Source: Maylandia zebra | Taxonomy: Eukaryota > Chordata > Actinopteri > Cichliformes > Cichlidae | DNA: 64,000 nucleotides | Assembly: GCF_041146795.1 (NCBI RefSeq) | Contig: NC_135174.1 | Coordinates: 2,605,878-2,669,877 of the forward strand | Direction of reading: 5' to 3' | In this document: positions 48,991-61,808 of the stretch, piece after piece | Position numbering within the stretch: the stretch's first letter is position 1 | Layout: each line of letters starts with the position of its first letter | The notes under the pieces: generated by a model | Told to the model about the DNA's origin: nothing | The model's input: only the letters and a program-made list of their open reading frames with translations | Databases searched by the model: none | Made by a program: the position numbers and the translations under genes

Positions 48991-50328
48991 TCATTTCAGA
49001 GTGCAATGAGACATTAAACTGTTTAATTTTCAATAAAAAAAAAACTGGAAAAATGGAGTGTTCTAAAATTTATGACCAGTAGTTTATATGTTTTACTTTG
49101 TTTTGAATTTAAAAACTTGTAGATAATGTGCAAAAAAATAGATTTTATTTATGTCTTTGTATAAATTTTTAACTTTGGATAATGGTAGCTTAGTGAAGAT
49201 CCAAATGGTCCCTTGTAGCACATTTGTTAATGAATAAATCTTCTGAAGTAAACTTCACTTGGTTCATATGAAACCACTGTTCAGTCTCAATCCACACAGC
49301 ATTATTGCCGCTTTATAAAGATGGAACCCTTCCCTACTAATGAAATATAGAAATGTGATCTGATCAAGGATCTTTAGACTCAATGGGGAGATTGAAATTG
49401 AGTCAGTGTTACTGGATAACTTAGTGTAACTGCTTCTTGAGTAGTTATGATACTTAGCATTGTGACTAATATCTTAGGAACTTCCACACAAGATAGCATT
49501 TGTTAGGATTTGTTACATTATTTAGTTATTCTGTGGTTGATGTTAGAGGAAAGCAGAGTTAGTATTTTGCTCTGCTGTTAGACCCATGAATTTAGGGTTT
49601 AACGTGTTCTTAGTATAGCTACAAGAGCCATGCATCCATTTTAGTACGCTTAAGTGGTTGATCTCTATAGAAGACCAACCATGTTTTCTCTTTCTCCCTG
49701 GTTTCTAGAAAATTGCTGGTTTCTAGTTGCTTTTTGGTGGAGGTAGAATTGGTGCATAAATACTCACCAGAAGTAGCTGTCTGAACCCTAGGGTTGAGAC
49801 TAAATTGTACTAAATGACTAAGACTTGGTAGCATAAACTCTGTGGTGGAGCTTCACCATTGTATTTGTGTCTAGGTTTTCTGCCCTTACTGAACACATGA
49901 CTTTTTCAGAGGGTGGTATGGGGAACTGTGACTAGGTGTAACTGGTAAGTGTATAAAGGGTAAAAATTGCACAGTTGAACTTGAGTAGTGTTGTAATTAA
50001 TCTAGTAGTTTGATCTGGTAGCTTTATTGTAGACCACGTTAACTGCTTTGAATTGCTGTTGTGTCTTGTAGGTATTTTTATGTGCTTCCTTCAGCTTCCA
50101 GGCCTCTCTGGGGGGAAATATATCTCTGCCTCGAGTTTCAAGCTAAAAGTTACTTAGTAAGCAAATAGGGGAAAGTGTTGGAAGTCAGATTGTTATTTAC
50201 AGCTAAATTTTATTTTGGACACAGATCTTGCGTGTTTGGTGTCATGAGAATGCAGCCATTCGCTTGCCATATGAAAGTGACACATTCATATGTCCTTATA
50301 TGGTCAGGACAGTCTTCAAATTGGAAGG

Positions 50329-50330
<2 letters not shown>
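48991..50330. other. Non-coding AT-rich stretch
   Basis: No gene or repeat border is recognised. Confidence 0.4.

Positions 50331-50422
<92 letters not shown>
50331..50422 (+). repeat. (TG)n microsatellite
   Basis: About 45 perfect TG dinucleotides. Confidence 0.97.
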
Positions 50423-50424
<2 letters not shown>

Positions 50425-50796
50425 ACAGAGAGAGAACAAAGTAAGATCTTCCTGTCATTTTTTCCACTTCGACAAAAGTGTTTCACACATGGGTTCAAAG
50501 CCACTGTGTTACTTTATATTACATTACTTTTCCTTTATTTGTTTTTTTTTTACATTGCTGATGTTTTAAATAATTGGTTTTAAGGTGTATCCAGTCCTGT
50601 GTTTTATACTGCAGATATCTACAGTTTAATGCAACTTACCACCAGTCAGATATACCCATAATAGATGGTCGTGTACTTTTTGTCTTTTGACTACATTTTT
50701 TTTCTAGTAAATTGCTTAAAAAGTTATGGACAAATATCAGGTTATGTCAGTTTCAGTAGTTTCAACCTCTCAAAGAGAACAGAAAACTAATCTTTA

Positions 50797-51085
50797 GCCC
50801 ATTTTCCAATTAGTACCTCCTCGGCACGGCTCGCCACGGTTTGCCATTTTTAAAAACGGGAAAATTGCTACAAAAAACCACACAGAGGTCTCCAAGTCTG
50901 ACAAAAAGCCACAGACCGAGCAGCAGGTATATTCTTGCCTCGACGCCCACATTTATTGCTTTGTTCATGTGGGATGCTCACATATGTTGCTATGACAATG
51001 ACCACGGACATAAGGTGGTTCTAAATTGTTATGTCGTGGCAAGCTGTGTCTAGTTGGTGTGAATAGGTACTAATGGAAAAGGGGC
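50797..51085. mobile_element. Short palindromic MITE
   Basis: Ends GCCCATTTTCCAATTAGTACC and GGTACTAATGGAAAAGGGGC are inverted, followed inside by GGCTCGCCACGG-like and CCACGACATAAC-like arms. This resembles a common fish MITE of Harbinger type. The target duplication is unclear. Confidence 0.6.
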
Positions 51086-52865
51086 GTTTGTCCTTTCAAA
51101 AGTTAGTGTTATCTTCCTATAATTTGGTTGATTCTGTTCATCTGTATGTAGCATTTCCCAGATGAACCGAATCAACTTTTTGGGATGGATGACTGATCAT
51201 GCATAAAGATATATTCCATTTAATTCTCAGTTTGTATCTTTTTTAGTTCATAAGGTCATTTTATTATCTGACAGTTTCTTGGTCAGATCCCTCACAACAT
51301 CTTCTAGTTAACGCTAACTTGTAAAAGTACTCTTCTAAAAACCTCCCCTGCAGAAAGAAGCAAAGCTTTGGTCAAAGGCGGAGCTGGAGGATTCCGTCAC
51401 TCACCCACTGAACTACAGAAGAAAACTCTACGCTGCATGAGTAGAGCTAAGTTTCCCATCAGGATATCACAGTAGATACTGAGACAAGAGTGGGTAGGTA
51501 AGAGCAATTCAATGTGTAATTCAATGTCTAATAGTTAGGGTTTTATAAATACAGTCATTTACTATTCCTTAAGTAACTAGTGAGAGGTTTCTCATTGTTT
51601 TTAAATGCAAATTTTTAAAGTAAAGTCAAGGAGACTGTCTTTGATTTCATTCATAACTTATTGGAAAGGATTTGCATGTGCAGAGTATTTTCATGTACTT
51701 TCTTTAAGATTAAGTACTTACCGTTTTAGTTGATTCTTCTATTTTAATGTGTGTTTTGTTGACTTGTTTATGTAAAAGTCACTCTTCAGCTGAAAGGTTA
51801 AAATGTTTCTCTTCTACAAGATTATCATCAGTTCTAAGAACACCAGCCAAAGAGATTTTCTGTGACGAAATGATGTTTCTGGCTTTAATTAGTACAGCCT
51901 GTATTAGTAATGTCATCTATTCTTTACAGGCTATGCTAATCTATGCCAGAATCACCAATGCGATGGATGGTGAGGCTATAATACTGTTCAAAGATTTCTC
52001 AGTGTTTGTCAGCTTTTGTGGAAATGCAGTGCTGTCTTGCGTATTTAATACTAAGGACAATCAAAATGTATCTAGAGAAGGTTTGCTCTAATTTTATAGT
52101 CAACATATACAAGGTGACTCGCAGTTTGTATGCGGCAAAAAGTGTCAAAATCTAAAAAGGATGCCAGGAATGCTTTGGAAGAGAGGGGTTGTTTTTTCAT
52201 GTAATTTGGGTTGCGAAAAGCAAAAGGATTTAAACGTAAATGTATAGTAAATGTGAATACATACATTTAATATGTCACTTGTTCTTTTCACGTTCAACTG
52301 AGTATCGAAAATAAGTAAACAACTCTGTTTTCACAGTTTTTTAAAACTGTGTTATAGAAAAGATGAAATAAGAACTGATGTTACAAACCACCAACCCTCC
52401 ACACTGTGTTTGCTCACGTAAACAGCAGCTTCGTTTAGTTGGCTTTCAGTGTGGCCGTGTTTGATGCCATTTAATAGTTTATGGATTAGGTCGACCATTG
52501 TATGTCGGACGTGTAGCACTAAAATTCAATGTGATGTTTAACTATTTGAACAGGAGAAAGTATGTAGGTATTGCACACTGATCCTGTGCAAGATTACACT
52601 CTGACTTTACATTACAGTGTCCTGTTGATAAAATAAGTTCAGGTTTCAGTGAGGCAGGTTAAGAGGATGCTGTGGCAGACAGACAGAGGTCAAACATGAT
52701 GAAGGATCTTACCTGGTAAGCTGGGGAGTTTGAATTTGTTCTTCTATTAAGAGAACTGTTTTACTGTTTTACTGGGCTCTTGTTGGATTGGTAGCAGGTT
52801 CTACATGTCTGCAGTCACTCAGTGAACAAAGGATGGCTGACTATGTTTTTCATACATAAAGAAGC
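51086..52865. other. Non-coding stretch upstream of chrm3
   Basis: A 114-codon plus ORF (51747-52091) has no recognised domain. An exon-like segment with AG/GT borders at about 51930-51970 matches nothing I know. Confidence 0.4.
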
Positions 52866-53135
52866 ATGTTTAAATTTATACCTCTTATACATCTACTAAG
52901 AAGTACTTGCCACTATTCCCTGTGCAATATTTTGGCAGATGTGCAATTACCATCCCTATCCTTAATCACCATAGCCATTCTACCCTTATTTATTATATCC
53001 TATTATGATGCCCATGTACAAACTCCCACAGTGTGGGAGTTTATTGTATATTGTTTTCTTTACTTCTGCACCTTTGTAGTCTTGCTACCTAATTTTGCTG
53101 TGCATTCAACTGTACAATGACAATAAAAACGTTTT
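52866..53135 (+). mobile_element. L2-type LINE 3' UTR end
   Basis: CTTCTGCACCTTTGTAGTCT, CATTCAACTGTACAATGACAATAAA and a short tail form the common 3' end of fish L2-type LINEs. The ORF part is absent. Confidence 0.65.
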
Positions 53136-54389
53136 AAGTTCTAAGGCAATTCACTTGTCTCACAACAGCCTTGACTGAATTTATGCTGTCCTCATTACAA
53201 GTTTTTGACTGTAATGTATTTTCAACTACATAGCTAACTTGTTATATCCTTTATCAATGCATCCTCTAAGGCACAGATGGTTTGTTGTATTTGGTAGGGT
53301 TTAATTGTGAAAAATATGCAAATATTTGTAAAACATAAAAGAAAGCAAATTGTATGTGTATTATTACAGAAGTAAAATAACAATAACTGTAACATATGAG
53401 CAGCCTAGAGAAACAGTACTGTACAGACACATTTAATTTGTCTGCAAATAACCATGATCACAGATACAGTACTCAGTCCCAAAAGATAGTCAAAAAGCTA
53501 GCAGCTTAGAAATGAAGCCATATTAAGCAAGGATTAAAAGGATTATTGCACTGCGATGCTCGGTCTATGAACCACTGAGCAAAAAGGAAGCTCCTTAGTG
53601 ACCCCCATGTGTAACCACAGTGATTATTACAGGCTCACATCCTTTGCAATACTGCTATTTACAATGACCACAAGATGGTGCCAAAGGCAGTACCAAAGAA
53701 AGAAAAGCTATGGTTCCAATACAGGAATTTCTTTTAGGAAGCTCTTTTCACAGTTTCACACTGGGCTTCTCCGGTCCGCACATTAAAGCAGACTTGAGCA
53801 AGAAACTAAACTCTTAATGTATCCATGTGTATGTGTGATTGGGAAAATGCCTTACACATATGCTGTGCATATAGAATAAACAGTTGTGATTATGTGTAAA
53901 CTAGTGAATGACTTTTAGCAAAACTGCTTTTAGATTTAAGTAGGAGTAGAAAAACGTTGTGCAAGAGCCAATCAAAGCAGCCACCGCTCTAAGTTTATAC
54001 CTTACTAGTATCTAAATGGATGAGTTATTAAAAAGAATCTGACCATTATAATGTCCTTATGAAGAGAGAAACTATCCAAAGTAACCAGTTTGTAAAGATA
54101 TTTGTAATGCTTATGACCTTTAGATAATTATTTACTTTGTTACTTTGTACCTCCTTACATGATGTTCGGTGTGACTTAAGGAATTGGGAACAACCAAGTA
54201 ACCTCGTAACCTCTAAGGCTGAAAAATGAAGCCAACATGAAAGTGCCAATAACACTGGTACCTCTAAAGGTAAATTGAGGGTGATTCCAAAACTGAGGTA
54301 ATCACAATAGGGCAATCAATTACTTTTCAGACTTTTCTGTGTGATTGACATGTAGCTATTTCCAAACTGCTTGCTAGGACTCACTCTGT

Positions 54390-54600
54390 AGGTGGGTGGA
54401 TCGATCTAAACATTGACAATATCGATACCAATGATGGTAATGGTATCAGACTGATATCAGCGCGATTGATATATACTCTTCCCTAAGCTGACTTTATAAG
54501 CTGATATGAAATGTTTGTATCTGTATTGGTATAGGCAATACCATCTTTGTATTTATTTGGTATCAGCATCAGAATGTGTAGTATGGCACACCACTACTCA
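54390..54600. repeat. Degenerate hAT MITE-like segment
   Basis: GATCGATC..ATATCGATACCA on the left and GTATGGCACACCACTA on the right resemble the ends of the element at 40847-41588. Borders are too worn to fix. Confidence 0.4.
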
Positions 54601-54973
54601 TCTCAGTCAACTGGAGTCACTGAACTGGACCTCTCAGTTTGGTTTGTGATATTTGGAGCAATCTAATTGATTTGAGAAATATTATGGCTTGCTATGAGGT
54701 ACCAACAGTCCAAGACATTTATGTGCTTTGGTGAGTGAATGCTAGTAATTTATTAGTCTGTCACTTTGCACCAGTGATCAGGTGTATCAGTAAATCATAT
54801 GATTGCACCTTGCTAATGCTGACAAGCTGGACTGGATAGTCTGGATAAAGTAACATGTCTTGGCTGACTGAAATGGTACCTTATTGTCATTTGTAAAAGT
54901 ATCAGCTGAATTCCTTAATCGTTCATTTTTATGTATTAAAATGATTTATTCTGTTTTTTCTTTCAGATGTGTC

Positions 54974-57900
54974 ATGGTCAAAATGAACCTGACCTCCAGC
55001 TCTGATCCTGTCTACTTCCTTACCAGCAGATTTCCTGGTATGAGAGACCAGCCAGATACCATCATCAAAGCTGACTCTGCTATCTTAGGTACTATCCACA
55101 ACTGTAAAGCTGTGTAAATTATATGTGTACATGTTAAATGATATTCTATCTGAAAGAACACGTGCAGGGAATAGGAAATTAAAGAAAACAAAAGAATTTA
55201 AGATTATGCCTATATTCCTGCAGGACAATGCGTGGAGGAAAAAGAAGACATACGAAGGACAGTCAAAGAACTAAAAAAGCAAAAAATACCAAAATGTAAC
55301 AGAAAGCCACTTGACTTTAGGCTGGTGACAGAGAGATAATAATGTAAGGCTGCGAAAAGAATTGTGGCAATCTGAAATGGAAATATGATTTGTAGGCACA
55401 ATAATTTCAAATCATTGCTTTGTTTTTTCCAAATTAGGTTATTTTATTAGTTGAGAAAATTGATTCACAATAATAATATTCTCCACATTTTCAGGTGGCT
55501 CCTACCAGAGTATGGGCAATTCAGCAGATAACAGAACATTAATGCTGCCTCCAGATGAGTTTAATCCATTAGGAGGGCATACAATCTGGCAGGTAACTGT
55601 TGTGGCAACAGTTGTACTTTTAACTTTGATCTTATTAGATCTGTTTTAGGGCTTCACTGTATAAATTCCATTGCTTCAGTACCAAGCCATGGAACTCTAA
55701 CTACCACCAAAAATTCAGCTCATGGGTCTAGGGACTTGATGGCTCCTGTGAAAGTTTTGCGTACAGTAGATATTCCGGGGCAAACTTTGCATACATGAAA
55801 ATTTATTTTCATAAAGAGACTTTTTACAAGTATGGTTACATTTTTGTTTTTTTCAGATTGAGATATTATTGCCAAACAAAACTGTTCCACATGTAATATA
55901 ATGTTAAACTGACAGTGATGCAGGATGACATCTGCAGTGAAAGCACGTCATTTGAACCATTGCTTGACAAGTGAATAGTTTTCTGTATGTTCCTCATTTA
56001 TCCTAAAGGTGTTATAGGTTTGGAGGAACTATATAGAGTAATAGGTCATTTACTGCACAATGGCTGTTGAGTTTAAGGAAGCAGTTCGTTTTTGATTTTT
56101 GCCTACGTCTTCACCTTCAGGTCATCATAATTGTCCTCCTCACTGGATCACTTTCTCTTGTCACTATTGTTGGCAACATCCTAGTGTTGGTGTCGTTCAA
56201 GGTAAATAAGGCACTGAAGACAGTGAACAATTACTATCTGCTGAGCCTAGCCTTTGCTGACCTGACCATTGGAACGCTGTCTATGAATCTGTATACCACC
56301 TACATCATCATGGACCAGTGGGCCCTGGGACCAGTTGTTTGTGACCTGTGGCTTGCGATAGACTATGTGGCCAGTAATGCCTCTGTCATGAATCTGCTAG
56401 TCATCAGCTTTGACAGGTAAGTTGAATTTTAAAAAAAAAATTCAGTAAAGTAAATCTATCTACCAGGGGTGCAACGATCGATATCGTATCGATATTGAAC
56501 TGTTCGGGTGCTTTCGGTTCGGTACGCATATGTGTCGAACAATACAACATTTTTAATTTATTTTATCAACTTTCCTTCTGACGGTGCTGTCTGTGTTGAG
56601 CGCTCAGTGGATCTGCGCTCGACAGTGCAGCCTAGGCGGAGTAGTCGAACGCAGATTCACTGAGCGCAGGGCAAGCTAGCGAGACAGAAGTTAAGCTCTC
56701 CTTGCAACATGGCAAATTGAACCTCCCCCACCCTCATTCAGATGTGCCGTTTGGAACTATTTTGGTTTTCATGTGACGTATGACCCTGAAGGTAAGCGCA
56801 TCATGGACAAAAGTGAAACAATGTGTCGGATGTGCCACGCAATGCTCAATTACATGGGTGGGAGCTAGTGTGTTAGCACAGTTAGCTCGTTAACGTGTTG
56901 GCCGTCCAGCCCCAGGCACGGGGCGATCCGCGGTAACTCGTTAACGGAGATTTGCCGTGTTGTGGCGTTAACGTCATTTCAGATTAACGCTGACAGCACT
57001 AGTGGGAACACAACGAATATGACTGCACATTTACTCCGACATCATCCTCGTGCAAAGACAAGTGGAAGCAGACAAAAACAACAAGCACGCATGCTACAAA
57101 CTTTACCCGAGTCATTTAGACAGCCGTTAGCACAGGATTCTCCTTATGGGGACCTGATATGTTTAATATGCTGCTGAGAATATAGCCCAGAAGAAGCATA
57201 TAGTATAGCTTTTATTTTGGAAAGAGCCATTTCTCTGTAATAAACTCTTTTCCAAAGATGAGTGATTTCTCCATCAGATAGATTTTTTTTTTTTTATCCC
57301 TTTATTGTTTCAGCAACATTAAATTTAAAAACTGTACTTTTGAGTTAAAATATATATTTATAATTTTAATAAATGACAAATTAAAAAGGCATGAACAATT
57401 TTTTTTTGTATTGAAAAAATATCGAACCGTGACACCAAAGTATTGAACCGAACCGTGAATTTTGTGTATCGTTGCACCCCTACTATCTACGGTCATGTAT
57501 TTTGATGTATAAATTTTAATGATTTAAAAATAAATACATAAAACATGTATTGGAATCACAAACATTTCCATGCTTTATGATTGAAATGTATCCATAGCCA
57601 TGACAAAGCTTTCATGAGCGTCATGGGTTTGAAAATATCTAATTCTTTTGACTCTGAACAGCTTCAAATAGTTGCCTGCCTTCTTTTTGTATCCTCTTAG
57701 GTATTTTTCTGTGACCAGACCACTGACTTACCGGGCCAAGCGAACAACCAAGCGGGCCATGACCATGATTGGATTAGCCTGGTCTATCTCTTTTATTCTG
57801 TGGGCCCCAGCCATTCTGTTCTGGCAGTACATCGTGGGTGAGCGGACAGTACAGCCAAACGAGTGCTACATTCAGTTCTTGTCTGAGCCTATAATTACAT

Positions 57901-59035
57901 TTTGTACAGCTATTGCTGCCTTCTACCTGCCAGTAACTATTATGGCAATCCTGTTCTGGAAGATCTATCAGGAGACAGAGAAGCGAGCTAAAGATGTACA
58001 GGGTCTCAAGGGATCTGGGTCAGGGAACAACCCAAATCAGGCTCCACATGAAAGGGGTAGTAGTGGAAAAAAAGGTGGAGAAAGTACACCCAACAACCAG
58101 AATATCTCAGCAGCTATGCTGCACCAGGTGAGGTCCCAAAACTACAGCAGCTATGGACTAAATCATTTGTCTTCTGAGAAGAACAACGCAAGCCTACCAG
58201 GAGGCGTAGAAAGTAGAGGGAAATGCAACATGTTCTGCTTTGAGATTTCATCTCTTCTGCCAGTTCACCATGCATCCAAGAGATTAAATGCCACATCACC
58301 ACCAGCAGAACAGAGTAGCTGTGACAGCTTTAACAATAACGAGGCCTGGGATTCAGAAGACCAGTCAGGTTCAGAGGCAGAAGTCGATGCAAGATCTTCA
58401 AAAGGTTGGACATAGACCTATTTAGTGGTCTTTGTTTTCATAATATATTAATAAATACCCTACTACATGATGTTTAATGTTCATTACATGTCCCTTTTGA
58501 TGTTTAATATATCTATATAGATGGTAAGAAGTCTAGAAAGGGGAAGGAAAACAAGGAAAAATATCCCCTGTCTACAAACATAAGTCCAAGAGGATCAAAT
58601 GCAGCAACCTCCTGTTCTGCTGACCTGTCACCTACAGCTATCACCATGAAAGACGCTGCAGTGGCCAAACGCTTTGCCTCCAAGGCCAAGACGGAGATCA
58701 GCAAGCGCAAGAACGAAAAAAAGGCAAATGAGAAAAAAGCTGCAAGGACACTTAGCGCCATTCTGTTTGCCTTCATTACAACATGGTTACCATATAATAT
58801 CATGGTTTTGGTCAATACTTTTTGTCAGGACTGTATCCCTGAAACTCTCTGGGCTCTGGGCTACTGGTTGTGTTATGTTAACAGCACAGTCAACCCCATG
58901 TGCTATGCCTTATGCAACAAGACCTTCAGGACAACCTTTAGAGATATTTTAATGTGTCAGTGGAATCAAAGAAAGAACAAGCCTCATTTTTATCAGAGAC
59001 AGGCTGTGGCATTCCATAAGAAAGACCCCATGTAG
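54974..59035 (+). CDS. chrm3: Muscarinic acetylcholine receptor M3, five coding exons
   Basis: Coding exons are 54974-55088, 55495-55592, 56121-56416, 57701-58404 and 58521-59035, with consistent GT/AG borders and phases (1, 0, 2, 1), giving 575 codons (mammalian M3 is ~590). The N-terminus carries NLT and NRT glycosylation sites and [11 protein letters not shown]2 Asp118, TM3 Asp152 ([10 protein letters not shown], amine binding), Cys145 and Cys225 (disulfide) and the TM6 WLPYN motif (Trp493, Tyr496, Asn497) are present, as is NPMCY in TM7. Subtype M3 is chosen over M5 by the N-terminus, the tail [11 protein letters not shown] and linkage to ryr2. It would signal through Gq at the plasma membrane. 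The start ATG lies 7 bases inside an exon with an AG acceptor, so a 5' UTR exon exists upstream. A second ATG (54983) is possible. An intron splits the DRY motif after Arg170. The i3 loop is split by a 116-bp intron. Confidence 0.93.
56464..57482 (+). mobile_element. Non-autonomous hAT element in chrm3 intron 3
   Basis: 1019 bp with ends CAGGGGTGCAACGAT and ATCGTTGCACCCCTA and an exact 8-bp duplication CTATCTAC (56456-56463, 57483-57490), nTnnnnAn type. The plus strand holds BED-finger pieces ([13 protein letters not shown], then [16 protein letters not shown]) separated by ~140 bp, the remnant of a hAT transposase N-terminus. Confidence 0.9.
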
Positions 59036-59174
59036 AGTGTGGATCTTTGTTTAAAGCTGCACTTTCTAATCCACAATCAGAGTTGGATGCCTTAACTTTA
59101 ATGGAAGCATAATTAATTGAAATTCACCCTCACAAATATTTTTGTGTTCTATTAATTTATGTGTAGTTATTATT

Positions 59175-59255
59175 GTAGGGTTTTTACATTACAATATAAA
59201 GCCCCTTGAGGCAACTGTTGCTGTGATTTGGTGCTATATATAAATACAGTTAATT
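59175..59255 (+). mobile_element. LINE 3' tail near the chrm3 3' end
   Basis: CCCCTTGAGGCAACTGTTGC followed by GATTTGGTGCTATATATAAA matches the terminal part of the fragment at 27255-27320. If the chrm3 3' UTR reaches this far, the tail is part of it. Confidence 0.65.
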
Positions 59256-59879
59256 TGAATGTTATTGTATTCTTGCTTTTTTACCAAGCTACTGTAGTAG
59301 AAAAACCTATCGTCCAAAATATTGTATCTTCATTGCTTCATTTGGAATGGATAATTATCTTCCACAGATACTCCAAATAATCACGTTTCATGTATTTAGC
59401 GTCATATCCATAAAAAAAACTGGTCACCAGATATTACATAGTAATACAGATGAATCACTAGAATATATCACCTTCAGTGTTTTTGGTGGGTGTATCTTTA
59501 CATTGCCCACATGTCCAAATAACTCATGGATTAAACAGTTTCTCCACCCTGAGGCCAAATAATCAGTTTCAGTGAAAAAACAACTCTCAGTTTAACTTAA
59601 AAAAAATACAATAAAAATAAAATCTTCAGAAACTTGAATATTTGCAAAGTTTGAGCCCATAAAATGACTTTGTGTAAAATCTCTGACCTTCACTTTCGCA
59701 CTTACTTTATGACACACTGTACTGGTCTTAATAACTACGATGTTCAAGTAGATTAATTTTAGTTTCATTTATGAAATGACAATCTTGAAGGATTTATAAT
59801 TTCCTGGATTCAATTCAAATAATAATGTGTAATAATACAGAATGATACAGGGAATAAGTATTGAGCATGCTTACTGAAA

Positions 59880-60450
59880 TTTATATAATACTTAGTACAA
59901 CTAGCTGCTTGCATTGCTTGGGTGTGATCTTTGATCCATTTTTTCACGCAAACTGTCTTCAAATCTTAAAGGTTTCAGAGTGTGAACTTGGATTTTTAGT
60001 TCTTTCCAAAGATTTATAAATGGATTCAAGGCGGGGCCATTTCACAAGATGCATTTTCTTTCTCCAATTGAGAATTTTCTTTCTGCGTGTTTGGGAATTG
60101 TCTTGCATTGTCTACCCTTGTTTTACATGCAGCATCATGGCTGATGGCAACAGGTCAAGGATGTCTTGGTACATCACTCCATTTATCCTCCCTTTAGTTA
60201 TATGAAGTCTGCCAAGTTTGAGCATGACCACATGCTACAAAAAACAATCCCCACCATAGTGTTTCCACCTCCAAACTTGGTTGGTATGGTGTTTTTGAGG
60301 TGCCATTTCTCCTCCTCCTCCACAATGTGTGCAGTGAGATCAAGAGAGTTTAATTTTAGTCTCATTTGACAAGACTATGTTCACCCAGTAGATCATTGGC
60401 TTGTCTAAATGTTTTGCAGAAAACTTTAAGTGACCCGCAAATTTATTTAT
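59880..60450 (-). pseudogene. Tc1/mariner transposase relic
   Basis: Minus-strand pieces, across stops and frame changes, read FSDETK (first Asp), KNTIPTKFGGGNTMVGIVF, then IPKHAERKF (for DNDPKH) and ALNPFINLWKELKIQVH (for NPIENLWKELK). The order and spacing are those of a Tc1-like catalytic domain. The second Asp and the Glu are no longer readable. No terminal repeats were fixed. Confidence 0.8.
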
Positions 60451-60814
60451 CAGCAATTTATTTATTGGAGTGAGCTGAAAAATCCTTCAGTAGTCCTCAA
60501 GGATTTGTTATTTGTAAGGTTACAGTAACCTTTAAGAACACTGTAAATGTTATAAAAATAAACAGGTTTTTACCACTACTATTTCACAAAGGCTTAAAAA
60601 AGGAATGTCCACAATTTAGACTATTTTAATGTGGGATATTTTATTAAAGCAATTTAGCAGAAGCAAAGCAAAAGCACAACCAAAAAATAATGATCACATA
60701 ATCAAATCATATTTAATTATACTTATCCAATTAATCTAACCTGAGTTAATGCTCATTTCTAATACTAATCTGGAAAGGAGAGCTGTTGAAGAGAGAATGG
60801 GTATGCATTGGCTA

Positions 60815-60903
60815 GAAATGGGAATTGATAAGAATAAAGCACTTCAATGCGAGTAAAGATTCCAAGGAATTGGACTCCTGGGAACCTCGATACCCATCCC
60901 TAG
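60815..60903. repeat. hAT MITE remnant
   Basis: CTAGAAATGGGAATTG on the left and CGATACCCATCCCTAG on the right are inverted, like the ends at 18342-19237. Almost all internal sequence is lost. Confidence 0.5.
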
Positions 60904-61339
60904 CCTTGGCCATGATGCCCTTATCTCTCATCCATTTTGATATCATCTAATAGGAAAGTAGCTCCCTTTGGAAATTCAGTCCCCTAGGAATAAGGTAAAA
61001 ATCCAGATCTTCTTGAAGTTATAATCCACAGGACCACAGTAGACATCCTTGAAAGTTGTAATCCAGAAGAAAAAAAAAGGAAATTCAAGTCTTCTTGAAT
61101 TTATAACCTAAAATGTACAAAAAATCTAAAACCAATTTTTGGGTCCACCGATGAACCTTGAAATACAATGTTTTGCTCATCCCCAGAAGACCGAGAAGAA
61201 CAACCTCAAATGTTCCTACAAGCCTTCTTTTTATAAAGGCAAGGCAAGTTTTTTTGTATAGCACAATTCAATGGATGGGGCCTTCAGCTGTAAAGCCACA
61301 TATTCAAAAGCCTGAAAACTTCCAGGAGATAGCTGCTTA

Positions 61340-61808
61340 CATTGAAATGATTCATTAATAAGACAGCAACCCCTCCTCCTCTCCTGCTCACCCTGGCCTC
61401 ACTGATAAAACTGTAGTTAGGAGGGGTCGTCTCGATGAGAACAGCTCCACTGTTACTTTGGTCCAACCAAGTTTCAGTTAAAAACATAAAATCAAGGCTG
61501 TGCTCAGTGATTAAATCATTAATTAAAAATGTTTTCCCAGCTAAAGATCTAACGTTTAATAAAGCCAACTTAAGTGTTTTAGAGGTATTACTTGTCCCCT
61601 CGTGTTTGGGAGCAGTCTGTGGCACACAAGGTATGTTTACTATGTTTAAAGATCTTTGAGAGTGCAGCTCTCTGTGTTTTGACCAGGCCACATGTCTCCT
61701 TCTGTCACCTGAAAGTACAGAGATTTTAAAACCTTCTAGTAAACAGGGTCCCAGCTTCTCCTGGGAAAAGTCGCCACTGCCATAATCCTCGCAGCCCGGA
61801 CCCTCCAC
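61340..61808 (-). pseudogene. LINE ORF2 N-terminal endonuclease fragment
   Basis: The minus strand reads LALLNVRSLAGKTFLINDLI, LDFMFLTETWLDQ and RRGGGVAVLL, the start of the endonuclease of a fish L2/Rex1-like LINE. The frame is lost afterwards near 61345. At 61236-61275 another antisense LINE/SINE tail-like phrase (AAGGCAAGGCAAGTTTTTTT) adjoins it. Confidence 0.8.

Noticed and set aside
50210-50569. Cys/Val and His/Thr-rich ORFs
   Set aside because: They are translations of the (TG)n microsatellite.
51928-51972. Short exon with AG/GT borders
   Set aside because: Forty-odd bases with no homology. Such borders occur by chance.
52060-52100. Terminal ryr2 exon suggested by KMYLEKVC
   Set aside because: Only a few residues match, there is no matching upstream ESYVW and no proper acceptor.
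55210-55260. Terminal ryr2 exon suggested by PAGQC
   Set aside because: The match is limited to PAG-C, without the preceding conserved residues, and lies in a chrm3 intron.
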